6,760 nucleotides of DNA from CAYGZA01 sp964354135 (GCA_964354135.1 CAYGZA010000343.1:1-6760), one strand, 5' to 3'; positions 1 to 5,908 are shown, counted from the first letter of the stretch. A program made the numbers and translations. The notes: generated from the sequence alone by a model not told the origin.

Positions 1-335
1 GGGATCGGCTCGCGGGCGATGCCGAAGGCGGTGGCGTGCGGCGGGTGGCAGTGGACCACCGACTTCACCTCCGGCCGCTCCTTCATGATCGCCAGGTGGA
101 GCTTGATCTCGCTGGTCCGCTTGCGCCGGCCGGCGATCTGGTTCCCCTCCATGTCCACGATGCACAGGTCGTCGGGCTTCAAGAACCCTTTGCAGACCAT
201 GGTCGGGGTGCAGACCACCTGGTTCTCGCTCGCGCGGTAGCTGATGTTGCCGTCGTTGGCGGCGGCGAAACCCTTCTTGTAGATGCGGTCGCCGATTTCA
301 CAGATTTCCTGTTTGATCTTCTGCAAATTCACCAT
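1..335 (-). CDS. Class II aldolase (fuculose/rhamnulose-phosphate aldolase type), 3' end missing
   Basis: Reading from the ATG at 335 gives 111 complete residues, open to the window edge, so only the N-terminal half is present. It has the class II aldolase (AraD/FucA) fold signatures: DGNIS near residues 28-32, TSEIKLH at 74-80 with Glu76 where E. coli FucA has its catalytic Glu73, and HCHPPHATAFG from residue 95 with His95 and His97 as two of the three zinc ligands. The third histidine would lie in the missing part. The family cleaves L-fuculose-1-P or L-rhamnulose-1-P to dihydroxyacetone phosphate and lactaldehyde, the aldehyde that PVM microcompartments process. A GAGGA ribosome binding site (343-347) lies 7 nt before the ATG and supports this start. 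There is no obvious N-terminal encapsulation helix; any targeting peptide would be at the unseen C-terminus. Fuculose and rhamnulose substrates cannot be told apart here. Confidence 0.9.
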   Translation of the reverse strand, partial: MVNLQKIKQEICEIGDRIYKKGFAAANDGNISYRASENQVVCTPTMVCKGFLKPDDLCIVDMEGNQIAGRRKRTSEIKLHLAIMKERPEVKSVVHCHPPHATAFGIAREPI

Positions 336-342
336 GGACCGG

Positions 343-347
343 TCCTC
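343..347 (-). promoter_or_regulatory. Ribosome binding site of the aldolase gene
   Basis: On the minus strand this reads GAGGA, 7 nt before the ATG at 335. It decides the start of the aldolase, the first codons of which are ATG GTG. Confidence 0.6.
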
Positions 348-358
348 GCGTGAATGTA

Positions 359-386
359 GGGTGAGACGAGCGAAGCGAGTCCCACC
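359..386. repeat. REP-like palindrome with GCGAAGC core in the aldolase leader
   Basis: Arms GGTGAGAC (360-367) and GTCCCACC (379-386) pair at 7 of 8 positions around an 11-nt loop. That loop contains GCGAAGC (370-376), a heptamer known as an unusually stable DNA mini-hairpin. The element sits between the last shell gene and the aldolase. It looks like a degenerate REP-type palindrome. No T-tract follows on either strand, so it is not a typical intrinsic terminator. Confidence 0.5.
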
Positions 387-395
387 AGCTTAGAG

Positions 396-423
396 CCATC
401 AGCTTTCAGCTATCAGCTTTCAG
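396..423. repeat. Heptamer tandem repeat, CTWTCAG family, 4 units
   Basis: Four consecutive 7-bp units: CCATCAG, CTTTCAG, CTATCAG, CTTTCAG. On the coding (minus) strand each unit contributes a TGA, so stops recur every 7 nt and fall in all three frames. The same family recurs at 1774-1808 and 5959-6018. Confidence 0.85.
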
Positions 424-435
424 CCTCCCGATTCG

Positions 436-753
<318 letters not shown>

Positions 754-755
754 GA

Positions 756-1514
756 CTATCCCAACCTCTTCCGGAACACCGCGGGGCAGTGGCGCGGACC
801 GCCGCGGAGGAACCGCAGCACGATCTGCTGGCTCGTGAACAACCCGATGGCCGACGGGTCGAGCACCAGCAGGTTGGCCCCGACGGCCTCCGCCTCGGCG
901 GCCACGGCGTCGGTGCTGCTCCCGCGGATCGCCCGGACGCCGGCCAACCGATTGGCCAGGCATAGGCCCGCAGCCGCGTGCCGGGTCAATAGCACGCCCA
1001 TGGCCTGCCCGCCGGCCAGGTCTTTCGCCAGCCGATCCGTCGCTTCGACGAGGCAATCGACGTGCTGCGATTGAACCGCGAGGCCTTCGCTCTCCAACGC
1101 CTTGATCAGCGGCGCGGGATCCCATGGCGAACCCATCGAGACGATCGTTACCGGCGCGCGGCCCGGCGCCTTGCCCGGCTTCGACTCGGCGTACACCAGG
1201 TGGATGTGCCGCTTTCGCAGCTCGTCGTGCACCGTGGGCGTGACCACGGCCTTGGGCGGAACCACAACCCGGCGGACGCCTTCGAGCCGTTCCGGCAGAT
1301 CGGCCAGCGTCACCACCCGGCGCTGAAGGACGATTTCCGCCCCGCTCGCACTGCTGCCGGTCCCTCCGGCCGGCTGCGGCTTCTCTTGAGTTACGGCGGC
1401 GGAGGGACTGCCGCTCGCCGGCCCAGCGGGCGCAGCACCGGCCTGCGGTGCAACGCCGAGTTGTGCGAGCACTTCGCGGACCACTCGTTCGATGTCGATC
1501 GGCGGCTCGGCCAT
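756..1514 (-). CDS. BMC-associated RpiB-like protein with N-terminal encapsulation helix, probable pseudoenzyme
   Basis: 252 residues in three parts. Residues 6-20 (IDIERVVREVLAQLG) form an amphipathic helix like the encapsulation peptides of PduL and the aldehyde dehydrogenase here. Residues 21-60 are an Ala/Pro/Gly/Ser-rich linker. Residues 66-110 are a small conserved-looking segment (VVVPPKAVVTPTVHDELRKR) I cannot name. Residues 121-236 resemble ribose-5-phosphate isomerase B: GVLLTRHAAAGLCLANRLAGVRA aligns, by eye, with the GILICGTGIGMSIAANK region, and GANLLVLDPSAIG with the ANVLCLGARVIG strand. The catalytic Cys is replaced by Thr (residue 177), the GTGIG loop by HAAAG, and the N-terminal Asp-His pair by other residues, so isomerase activity is unlikely. 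The start ATG overlaps the preceding stop by one base (TGATG), which implies coupled translation with BMC-P 2. A structural or scaffolding cargo role is inferred. Confidence 0.8.
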   Translation of the reverse strand: MAEPPIDIERVVREVLAQLGVAPQAGAAPAGPASGSPSAAVTQEKPQPAGGTGSSASGAEIVLQRRVVTLADLPERLEGVRRVVVPPKAVVTPTVHDELRKRHIHLVYAESKPGKAPGRAPVTIVSMGSPWDPAPLIKALESEGLAVQSQHVDCLVEATDRLAKDLAGGQAMGVLLTRHAAAGLCLANRLAGVRAIRGSSTDAVAAEAEAVGANLLVLDPSAIGLFTSQQIVLRFLRGGPRHCPAVFRKRLG

Positions 1515-1771
1515 CAGTCTGCGATCCCTATCACGGACCAGCGGACGGGGGTGTTGTCGTTTTGCAGGAGTTCCCGCGTTCCTTTCCCGTCGCTGGAGAT
1601 GATCACGTCTTCTCCCATTCCGGCCCCGAGCGCGTCCACGGCCAGCATGGGGTCGCCGTCGGGCGTGCGGCCATCCAGCCCATAGGGCTGGACCAACAGC
1701 AGCTTCCAGCCTTCCATGGAAGGATGTTTCAGGGTCGCCGTCGCCGTTCCCACTACGCGGCCGGAGAGCAT
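1514..1771 (-). CDS. BMC-P shell vertex protein 2 (EutN/CcmL family)
   Basis: An 85-residue minimal pentamer protein: MLSGRVVGTATATLKHPSM start, GWKLLLVQPYGLDG (residues 21-34), AVDALGAGMGEDVIIS (44-59) with the D-x-x-GAG-x-G turn, and a final WSVIGIAD strand that is the canonical IGIVD end of the family. It would occupy shell vertices; with the other two it gives three distinct pentamer paralogues. It heads a tight three-gene block, its TGA overlapping the ATG of the RpiB-like gene. No Shine-Dalgarno is visible: the heptamer repeat 1774-1808 ends 2 nt before the ATG and occupies the site where one would be. Confidence 0.93.
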   Translation of the reverse strand: MLSGRVVGTATATLKHPSMEGWKLLLVQPYGLDGRTPDGDPMLAVDALGAGMGEDVIISSDGKGTRELLQNDNTPVRWSVIGIAD

Positions 1772-1773
1772 TG

Positions 1774-1808
1774 GTATGAGCTTTCAGCTATCAGCAGTCG
1801 GCTATCAG
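1774..1808. repeat. Heptamer tandem repeat, CTWTCAG family, 5 units
   Basis: Units GTATGAG, CTTTCAG, CTATCAG, CAGTCGG, CTATCAG in exact 7-bp register. Bases 1784-1808 are a perfect 25-bp match to the reverse complement of 5991-6015. It forms the immediate leader of BMC-P 2. Confidence 0.85.
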
Positions 1809-1832
1809 CCGTTGATTCTGAATTTCCCTTTA

Positions 1833-1869
1833 CCGGGCCGACACCGCCCGGCTCTGAATCGTGAACTCT
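1833..1869 (+). repeat. Dispersed hairpin element, copy A
   Basis: CCGGGC (1833-1838) and GCCCGG (1846-1851) form a perfect 6-bp stem with a 7-nt loop, followed by CTCTGAA and TGAAC. The 37-bp stretch matches the reverse complement of 5159-5195 at 33 positions. No T-tract follows the hairpin. The rest of the 1772-1888 spacer is heptamer repeat plus about 25 bases with no recognisable feature. Confidence 0.7.
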
Positions 1870-1893
1870 AAGCCCTAACCCCTAACCCCTACT
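1868..1893. repeat. Heptamer tandem repeat, CTAACCC family, overlapping the dehydrogenase stop
   Basis: CTAAGCC, CTAACCC, CTAACCC and a partial CTACT in 7-bp register. On the minus strand TAG recurs at 1891, 1884, 1877 and 1870. The first of these is the stop codon of the aldehyde dehydrogenase. The same family occurs at 5215-5242. Confidence 0.85.
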
Positions 1894-3486
1894 TTCCCAG
1901 GATCCGCAAATTGTCGATCATCGAGCACCGTCGCTCGCGGGTGAACGTGAGCGGCGTGGTGGCGCCTTCGCCCGTCGGGCCGGCGATCGAGAACGACGTA
2001 TACCCTTCCCCGCCCACGCCGAGCCCGGCCATGCTCGGGCCGTTCTTGATAAAGAGGGTCGTGTCGACGGCCTTGCCCATCTTGGTCATGTGGACCACGT
2101 CGTGCGAGTGGATGATGGCGGTGTGGCGGAATCCGTGCTCGCTCCGCACGGCCATCTCGATAGCGTGGTCGATGTCGCGGGCGCGGACGAACGGCAGGAA
2201 GGGCATCATCTGCTCGACGGGCACGAAGGGGTTCGATTCGTCGGTCTCGCCGAAGATCATCTCGACGTCGGCCGGGATGTTCTTTCCGGCGGCCCGGGCC
2301 AGCACGGCCGCGTCCTTGCCGAGGAAGTCCTTGTGCGGCACGTCGTGCTTGTGCTCACCCTCGCCGACCGTGGTGATCGCAGCCTTGGTGAGGGCCTCGA
2401 CTTCCTTGGCCGAAAGCCGCACGGCCCCGGCCCGCTCCATGGCGGCCATCATCGCGTCGAAGACCTCCTTGACCACGAAGACCTGCTTCTCGGCGATGCA
2501 CAAGAGGTTGTTGTCGTAGGCCCCGCCGCGGATGATCGAGCGGGCAGCGCGGTCCAGGTCGGCGGTCTCGTCCACGACCACCGGCGGATTGCCCGGCCCG
2601 GCNNNNNNNNNNNNNNNNNNNNNNNNNNNNNNNNNNNNNNNNNNNNNNNNNNNNNNNNNNNNNNNNNNNNNNNNNNNNNNNNNNNNNNNNNNNNNNNNNN
2701 NNCGCGGTCCAGGTCGGCGGTCTCGTCCACGACCACCGGCGGATTGCCCGGCCCGGCGACGATCGCCCGCTTCGACTGCTGCATCGCGGCCCGGGCCACG
2801 CCGGGGCCGCCGGTGACGCACAAGAGGGCCACGTCGCGGTGCTTGAAGATCGCGTTGGCCGTCTGGAGGGTGGGCTCGACGATCACGCACATGAGGTTGT
2901 CGATCCCCAGGTCGCGGTAGATCGCTTCGTTGTAGCGTCGGACGCCCTCGGCGGCGATCTTCTTGCCGCTGGGGTGCGGGTTGAAGACCACGGTGTTGCC
3001 CGCGGCGATCATGCTGATGGCGTTCCCGGTAATGGTCGGCAGCGAGTGCGTTACGGGGGTGACCGCCCCAATCACGCCGAACGGGGCGTGCTCGATCACG
3101 GCCAGCCCGTGGTCGCCGCTATAGACCTCGCTCCGCATGAACTCGACGCCGGGGGCCATGAGGCCGAGCGTCTTGATCTTCTCGATCTTGTGCTCCAGGC
3201 GGCCGATCCTGGTCTCTTCCATCTCCATCGTGCCGAGCTCGACGCACTGGTCGATGGCGATGCGGCGGATGTGCGAGATCACCCGGCGGCGCTCCTCGAT
3301 CGTGCGGCGGGAGAGCCGCTCGAAGGCGTCGCGGGCGGCGGCCACGGCCTCGTCCGCGTCGGCGAAGAGGCCGAACCGCCCGACGTGCGTCCCTTGGGGC
3401 AGCGGCGCGGCAGGACTGCCGTCGGCACCGAGCCGGCGGAGCACTTCTTGAACCACATTGCGGACGACGGTTTCGTTGATCTGCAT
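1889..3486 (-). CDS. CoA-acylating aldehyde dehydrogenase (PduP-type), interrupted by assembly gap
   Basis: This enzyme oxidises an aldehyde (here probably lactaldehyde) to its acyl-CoA with NAD+ inside the microcompartment. The reading frame appears broken by 100 Ns, but the gap is flanked by identical 55-bp copies. Removing one copy plus the Ns (155 nt) leaves 1443 nt, exactly 481 codons, giving an intact 480-residue protein of normal PduP length. In that numbering residues 1-20 (MQINETVVRNVVQEVLRRLG) are an encapsulation-type amphipathic helix followed by a short Pro/Ala linker. VTGGPGVARAA (224-234) is the cofactor-domain loop, and NNLLCIAEK carries the catalytic Cys at residue 278. C-terminal landmarks include EGEHKHDVPHKD and GVGGEGYTSFSIAGPTGEG. 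The ATG has a weak AGAGG about 10 nt upstream. The gene is flanked on both sides by repeat-containing spacers, and its stop codon is the first TAG of a heptamer array. Confidence 0.93.
2548..2602. repeat. 55-bp direct duplicate, copy 1 (contig-overlap artefact)
   Basis: Identical over 55 bp to 2703-2757, directly abutting the N run. Both encode the same dehydrogenase segment (AGPGNPPVVVDETADLDR). A length of exactly 55 equals a common assembler k-mer size, so this is the shared end of two contigs that were joined without merging. Confidence 0.93.
2603..2702. other. Assembly gap of 100 Ns
   Basis: Exactly 100 undetermined bases, the conventional placeholder for a gap of unknown size. The 55-bp identity on both sides and restoration of the reading frame after collapse indicate that no sequence is missing. 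Confidence 0.97.
2703..2757. repeat. 55-bp direct duplicate, copy 2 (contig-overlap artefact)
   Basis: Second copy of 2548-2602, starting at the base after the N run. It is the end of the other contig. Confidence 0.93.
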
Positions 3487-3520
3487 GGCTGGTGAGCCTC
3501 TGACGGTTCAGGTGGGAGAT

Positions 3521-3595
3521 TCGGAAGTCGGAAGTCGGAAGTCGGAATGACCGGGGACAATTCCCCCCTTCCGAATTCCGACTTCCGAATTCCGG
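3521..3595. repeat. Long hairpin built of TCGGAAG heptamers between BMC-P 1 and the dehydrogenase
   Basis: The left arm (3521-3547) is a tandem array of TCGGAAG. The right arm (3569-3595) is the complementary heptamer array, and the two pair at 24 of 27 positions. The 21-nt loop contains a further perfect 5-bp stem, GGGGA (3553-3557) with TCCCC (3562-3566), closing a CAAT loop. The structure fills most of the 118-bp spacer, starting 9 bases after the BMC-P 1 stop. No T-tract follows, so it is more likely an mRNA-stability or processing element, or a DNA cruciform, than an intrinsic terminator. Confidence 0.8.
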
Positions 3596-3604
3596 CTTCT
3601 GCAA

Positions 3605-3943
3605 TCACGTTTGTCCCCGCGGCTCCTTCGAGCCGACGGTCTCCTTGGAGTACACGCTTGTCTGCCCGACGTGGACCGAATCGACGATCCCGATGATCAC
3701 CGTGTCCACGGGGAGGTTCTTCGTTTCCGGGGTCAGGCGGGCGCTGGAGCCCTGGGTAACGAGCACGAGCTCGCCTTCGCCGGCCCCCACGGTATCGACG
3801 GCCACGAAGGTCCGGCCCGCCGACTTCAGCCCCGTGCGATCCTCATTCAGCCGGTACGGCTCCACGACCAAGAGCTTGTGGCCGACCATCGCGGCGGTCT
3901 TCTGCGTGGAAACCAGCGATCCGGTGACTTTGGCGACGAACAT
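3605..3943 (-). CDS. BMC-P shell vertex protein 1 (EutN/CcmL family)
   Basis: 112 residues, the most canonical of the three pentamer proteins: MFVAKVTGSLVSTQK, then GHKLLVVEPYRL (residues 21-32), FVAVDTVGAGEGELVLVTQGSSAR (46-69) and PVDTVIIGIVDSV (78-90). It has a polar tail of about 22 residues after the last core strand, absent from the other two. That tail might project from the vertex or make contacts; this is inference. It starts 3 nt after the acetate kinase stop with a strong GGAGGG ribosome binding site inside the kinase's last codons, so the two are translationally coupled. Confidence 0.95.
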   Translation of the reverse strand: MFVAKVTGSLVSTQKTAAMVGHKLLVVEPYRLNEDRTGLKSAGRTFVAVDTVGAGEGELVLVTQGSSARLTPETKNLPVDTVIIGIVDSVHVGQTSVYSKETVGSKEPRGQT

Positions 3944-3946
3944 CCG

Positions 3947-5131
3947 CTAGCCCTCCAGTAGGCGTTTTGCCAGTCGGGCGACGATCAGCTCCTCGTTGGT
4001 CGGCATGACCCAGACCTGCACCCGGCTCTCGTGGGCGCTGATGCGGGCCTCGCCTTTGGCCTGGCCGTTGGCCGCCGGATCGAGCACGATCCCCAGCTCC
4101 TCCAGGTTGCGGAGGACCGCGGCCCGGAACGCCACGCGGTTCTCGCCGATCCCGCCGGTGAAGACGATTGCATCGGCCCCGCCCAGCTCGACCAGATAGG
4201 CCCCGATGTAGTGCCGCACGCAGGAAACAAACACGTCGAGGGTCAGCTTCGCGCGGGCATTGCCCTTTTCGGCGGCGTCGGCCAGGTCGCGGACGTCGCC
4301 GCTTAGGCCGCTTAAGCCCAGAAGCCCGCTTTGCGAGGCGAGCATCTTGAGCACTTCTTCGAGCGACTTGCCGGTCAGCTTCATCACGACCGGCAGGGCG
4401 AACGGGTCGAAATCGCCCACGCGGTTGTTGTGCGGCAGGCCCGTCTGGGCGCTCATCCCGAAGCTGTTGGCCACACTCCGGCCGCTCTTGATCGCACAAA
4501 CGGAACTCGACCCGCCCAAATGGCAGGAAATGATCCGCAGGTCGTTGCGGCCGAGGATTTCCGCGGTCCGGGTGGCGATGTAGCGGTGGCTGGCGCCGTG
4601 ATAGCCCCACCGCCGCACGAGCCCTTTCTCGGCCCATTCCATGGGAACCGCGTAGTAGCGGTTGCAGTCGGGGATGGTGCGGTGGAAGTCGGTCTCGAAG
4701 GCCGCGACCAGGGGCATTTGCGGGAACTTCTGCCGGAGGATCCGCATCGCGGCGATGTACGCGGGGTTGTGGGCCGGAGCGATATCGGCCGCCTCTTGCA
4801 TCGCCTCCAGCACTTCGTCGGTTACCCGCTCGACGCCGTCCACCCGGCCGCCCAGCACCGCCTTGAATCCAACCGCCGAGACCTCGGAGGCGTCCTTGAT
4901 GCAGCCGAACTCCGGATGGGTCAGCTCGGCCAGGCAGATGCGGACCGCCTCGGCATGGTCCGGGACGAGAAGCACCTCTTCCCGCCGCCGGTCGCCGATC
5001 CCGGCCACGCAGCGGCTCTCGGCCGAGCCGATCCGCTCGATCGCGCCGCGGGCCAGTTGGCGCTCGCCGTCCATGTCCAGCAGTTGGTACTTGAAGCTCG
5101 TCGATCCGAGGTTGGCTACGAGGATCTTCAT
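3947..5131 (-). CDS. ackA: Acetate kinase family enzyme with altered substrate pocket (probable lactate/short-acyl kinase)
   Basis: 394 residues, normal length for the ASKHA acetate/propionate kinase family, which makes ATP from an acyl phosphate. The start MKILVANLGSTSFKYQ is the family N-terminus and follows an AGAGGGA site; an ATG eight codons upstream lacks such support. Conserved and present: Asn7, Ser10, Ser12, Lys14, His121 (APAHNP), His178 (GYHGASH), Arg237, FTGGIGEN (324-331) and Glu380 (PTNEE). Compared from memory with the Methanosarcina thermophila enzyme, Arg91 is Lys90, Asp148 is Glu146 (FETDFH), Asn211-Gly212 is Gly207-Ser208, and the acetate-methyl pocket changes Leu122 to Ala120, Phe179 to Tyr177 and Pro232 to Ala228. 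A larger, more polar pocket would suit lactyl-phosphate, the product expected from lactaldehyde. No encapsulation helix is visible, so it may act in the cytosol or at the shell. Confidence 0.92.
   Translation of the reverse strand: MKILVANLGSTSFKYQLLDMDGERQLARGAIERIGSAESRCVAGIGDRRREEVLLVPDHAEAVRICLAELTHPEFGCIKDASEVSAVGFKAVLGGRVDGVERVTDEVLEAMQEAADIAPAHNPAYIAAMRILRQKFPQMPLVAAFETDFHRTIPDCNRYYAVPMEWAEKGLVRRWGYHGASHRYIATRTAEILGRNDLRIISCHLGGSSSVCAIKSGRSVANSFGMSAQTGLPHNNRVGDFDPFALPVVMKLTGKSLEEVLKMLASQSGLLGLSGLSGDVRDLADAAEKGNARAKLTLDVFVSCVRHYIGAYLVELGGADAIVFTGGIGENRVAFRAAVLRNLEELGIVLDPAANGQAKGEARISAHESRVQVWVMPTNEELIVARLAKRLLEG
3951..3956 (-). promoter_or_regulatory. Ribosome binding site of BMC-P 1 within the end of the kinase gene
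   Basis: GGAGGG on the minus strand, 7 nt before the ATG at 3943, overlapping the kinase's final Leu-Glu-Gly codons. It is the strongest Shine-Dalgarno in the window. Confidence 0.75.
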
Positions 5132-5135
5132 GAAT

Positions 5136-5142
5136 TCCCTCT
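5136..5142 (-). promoter_or_regulatory. Ribosome binding site of the acetate kinase gene
   Basis: AGAGGGA on the minus strand, 4 nt before the ATG at 5131. It favours the MKILV start over the upstream ATG at 5155. Confidence 0.65.
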
Positions 5143-5158
5143 CGCTCCATGCCATGCC

Positions 5159-5195
5159 AGGGTTCAGGGTTCAGAGCCGGGCCGTGTCGGCCCGG
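5159..5195 (-). repeat. Dispersed hairpin element, copy B
   Basis: CCGGGCCG (5177-5184) and CGGCCCGG (5188-5195) form a perfect 8-bp GC stem with a TGT loop. It adjoins two GGTTCAG-type heptamers (5159-5174) that give coding-strand TGA stops 7 nt apart. Reverse-complemented, the 37 bp match 1833-1869 at 33 positions. It lies in the acetate kinase leader. No T-tract follows. Confidence 0.75.
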
Positions 5196-5201
5196 AGGGG
5201 T

Positions 5202-5214
5202 CCAGGCTCCCTGG
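5202..5214. repeat. Small hairpin in the acetate kinase leader
   Basis: CCAGG (5202-5206) and CCTGG (5210-5214) form a perfect 5-bp stem with a CTC loop, 6 nt from the larger hairpin of copy B. Together they could give two adjacent stem-loops between BMC-H 2 and the kinase. Confidence 0.45.
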
Positions 5215-5242
5215 TCCCTAACCCCTAACCCCTGACCCCTGC
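5215..5242. repeat. Heptamer tandem repeat, CCCCTAA family, 4 units
   Basis: Units TCCCTAA, CCCCTAA, CCCCTGA, CCCCTGC, directly adjoining the stop codon of BMC-H 2. Related to the array at 1868-1893. Confidence 0.85.
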
Positions 5243-5509
5243 TCACGACATGTACGCGGCGATCACGCCCTCGGCGGGCCGGGGGATGATGTGGCTGGCC
5301 ACAAGCTCGCCCACCTGGGAAGCCGCCGCGGCGCCGGCCTCGACGGCCGCACGCACGCTGCCCACGTCCCCGCGGACGATCGTGGTCACCAGGCCGCCGC
5401 CGATCTGCACGCGCTTGACGATCTCGACGTTGGCCGCCTTCACCATGGCGTCGGTGGCCTGCACCAGGGCGACCAGCCCTTTGGTTTCCAGGAGTCCAAT
5501 GGCGTCTTG
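5243..5509 (-). CDS. BMC-H shell hexamer protein 2
   Basis: 88 residues, a single Pfam00936-type BMC domain forming the hexagonal facet tiles. It begins MQDAIGLLETKGLVALVQATDAMVKAA, with the family's AIGxxETKG opening; VQIGGGLVTTIVRGDV contains the pore loop with a Gly-Gly-Gly centre; it ends VASHIIPRPAEGVIAAYMS, with the typical IPRPH-like motif reading IPRPAE. The frame is open 21 codons further upstream to an ATG at 5572, but that extension is Lys/Arg/Thr-rich and unlike any BMC-H N-terminus. AGGGA lies 10 nt before the ATG at 5509, so the short start is preferred. Paralogue of BMC-H 1 next door, differing at the pore. Confidence 0.95.
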   Translation of the reverse strand, partial: QDAIGLLETKGLVALVQATDAMVKAANVEIVKRVQIGGGLVTTIVRGDVGSVRAAVEAGAAAASQVGELVASHIIPRPAEGVIAAYMS

Positions 5510-5601
5510 CATGGCAGGATTGTCCCTTCTTCGTGGTGTCTTGTTTCGGGTTGTTGTCTTTTCGGGTGTCATGGGTCACCAGGACACGTTGCACGGGTTT
5601 T

Positions 5602-5895
5602 CTAGGCCTTGCCGGTTCCCGGAGGGAGGACGACGTCGAGGTCCTCGTGGGGGCGCGGAATGACCTGCACGCTGACACCCTCGCCGATGCGGCCGCCGGC
5701 AGCGGCCCCCGCGTCGGTCGCGGCCTTGACCGCGGCCACGTCGCCGGTCACAAAGGCGCTGACCAGGCCGCTGCCCACCTTGTCCCAGCCGAGGAACTGG
5801 ACGTTGGCCGCCTTGAGCGCTGCATCGGTGGCCTCGACCAGGGTCACGAAACCCTTGGTCTCGATCATCCCCAGCGCTTCCATCGTTTTTGCCAT
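5602..5895 (-). CDS. BMC-H shell hexamer protein 1
   Basis: 97 residues, a single BMC domain: MEALGMIETKGFVTLVEATDAALKAANVQ, then DKVGSGLVSAFVTGDVAAVKAATDAG with the common Gly-Ser-Gly pore loop of PduA-like hexamers, then VSVQVIPRPHEDLD with the canonical IPRPH motif. It has a short tail rich in Pro and Gly. The pore made by the GSG loop controls entry of small polar metabolites in related shells. It is separated by 92 bp from BMC-H 2. That spacer lacks the heptamer repeats found in the others and is A/C-rich on the coding strand near BMC-H 2, as expected of an unstructured leader for a highly translated gene. Confidence 0.96.
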   Translation of the reverse strand: MAKTMEALGMIETKGFVTLVEATDAALKAANVQFLGWDKVGSGLVSAFVTGDVAAVKAATDAGAAAGGRIGEGVSVQVIPRPHEDLDVVLPPGTGKA

Positions 5896-5902
5896 GGTTT
5901 TA

Positions 5903-5908
5903 CTCTCC
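5903..5908 (-). promoter_or_regulatory. Ribosome binding site of BMC-H 1
   Basis: GGAGAG on the minus strand, 7 nt before the ATG at 5895, in keeping with high expression of the main shell tile. Confidence 0.65.

Noticed and set aside
1868..1893. Telomere-like CCCTAAC repeat, also at 5215-5242
   Set aside because: Only three or four units, internal to an operon, and mixed with other heptamer families. The gene content is bacterial, so resemblance to eukaryotic telomeres is coincidental.
2548..2757. True tandem duplication inside the dehydrogenase or two adjacent dehydrogenase genes
   Set aside because: The two halves are non-redundant N- and C-terminal parts of one protein, and collapsing the exact 55-bp overlap plus Ns restores the frame.
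5177..5214. Rho-independent terminator between BMC-H 2 and the kinase
   Set aside because: The GC stem is strong but no T-tract follows on the minus strand, and the operon continues with functionally linked genes.
4331..5221. Long plus-strand open frame opposite the kinase, and similar ones at 2839-3495, 2090-2920 and 535-1074
   Set aside because: They lie antisense to genes with clear family motifs, have no recognisable domain, and are expected from high-GC third-position bias.
5510..5572. N-terminal extension of BMC-H 2 to the ATG at 5572
   Set aside because: The added 21 residues are basic and unlike BMC-H proteins, which start just before the AIGxxETKG motif. The shorter start has an upstream AGGGA.
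5566..5587. GTGTC/GACAC inverted repeat between the BMC-H genes as an operator
   Set aside because: Only 5 bp per arm and no second copy in the window. Not distinguishable from chance.
3843..5678. Long minus-strand open frame of 611 codons overlapping kinase and BMC-H 2 in another frame
   Set aside because: Arg/Gly/Pro-rich low-complexity translation without domain motifs. It overlaps well-supported genes and is a GC artefact.
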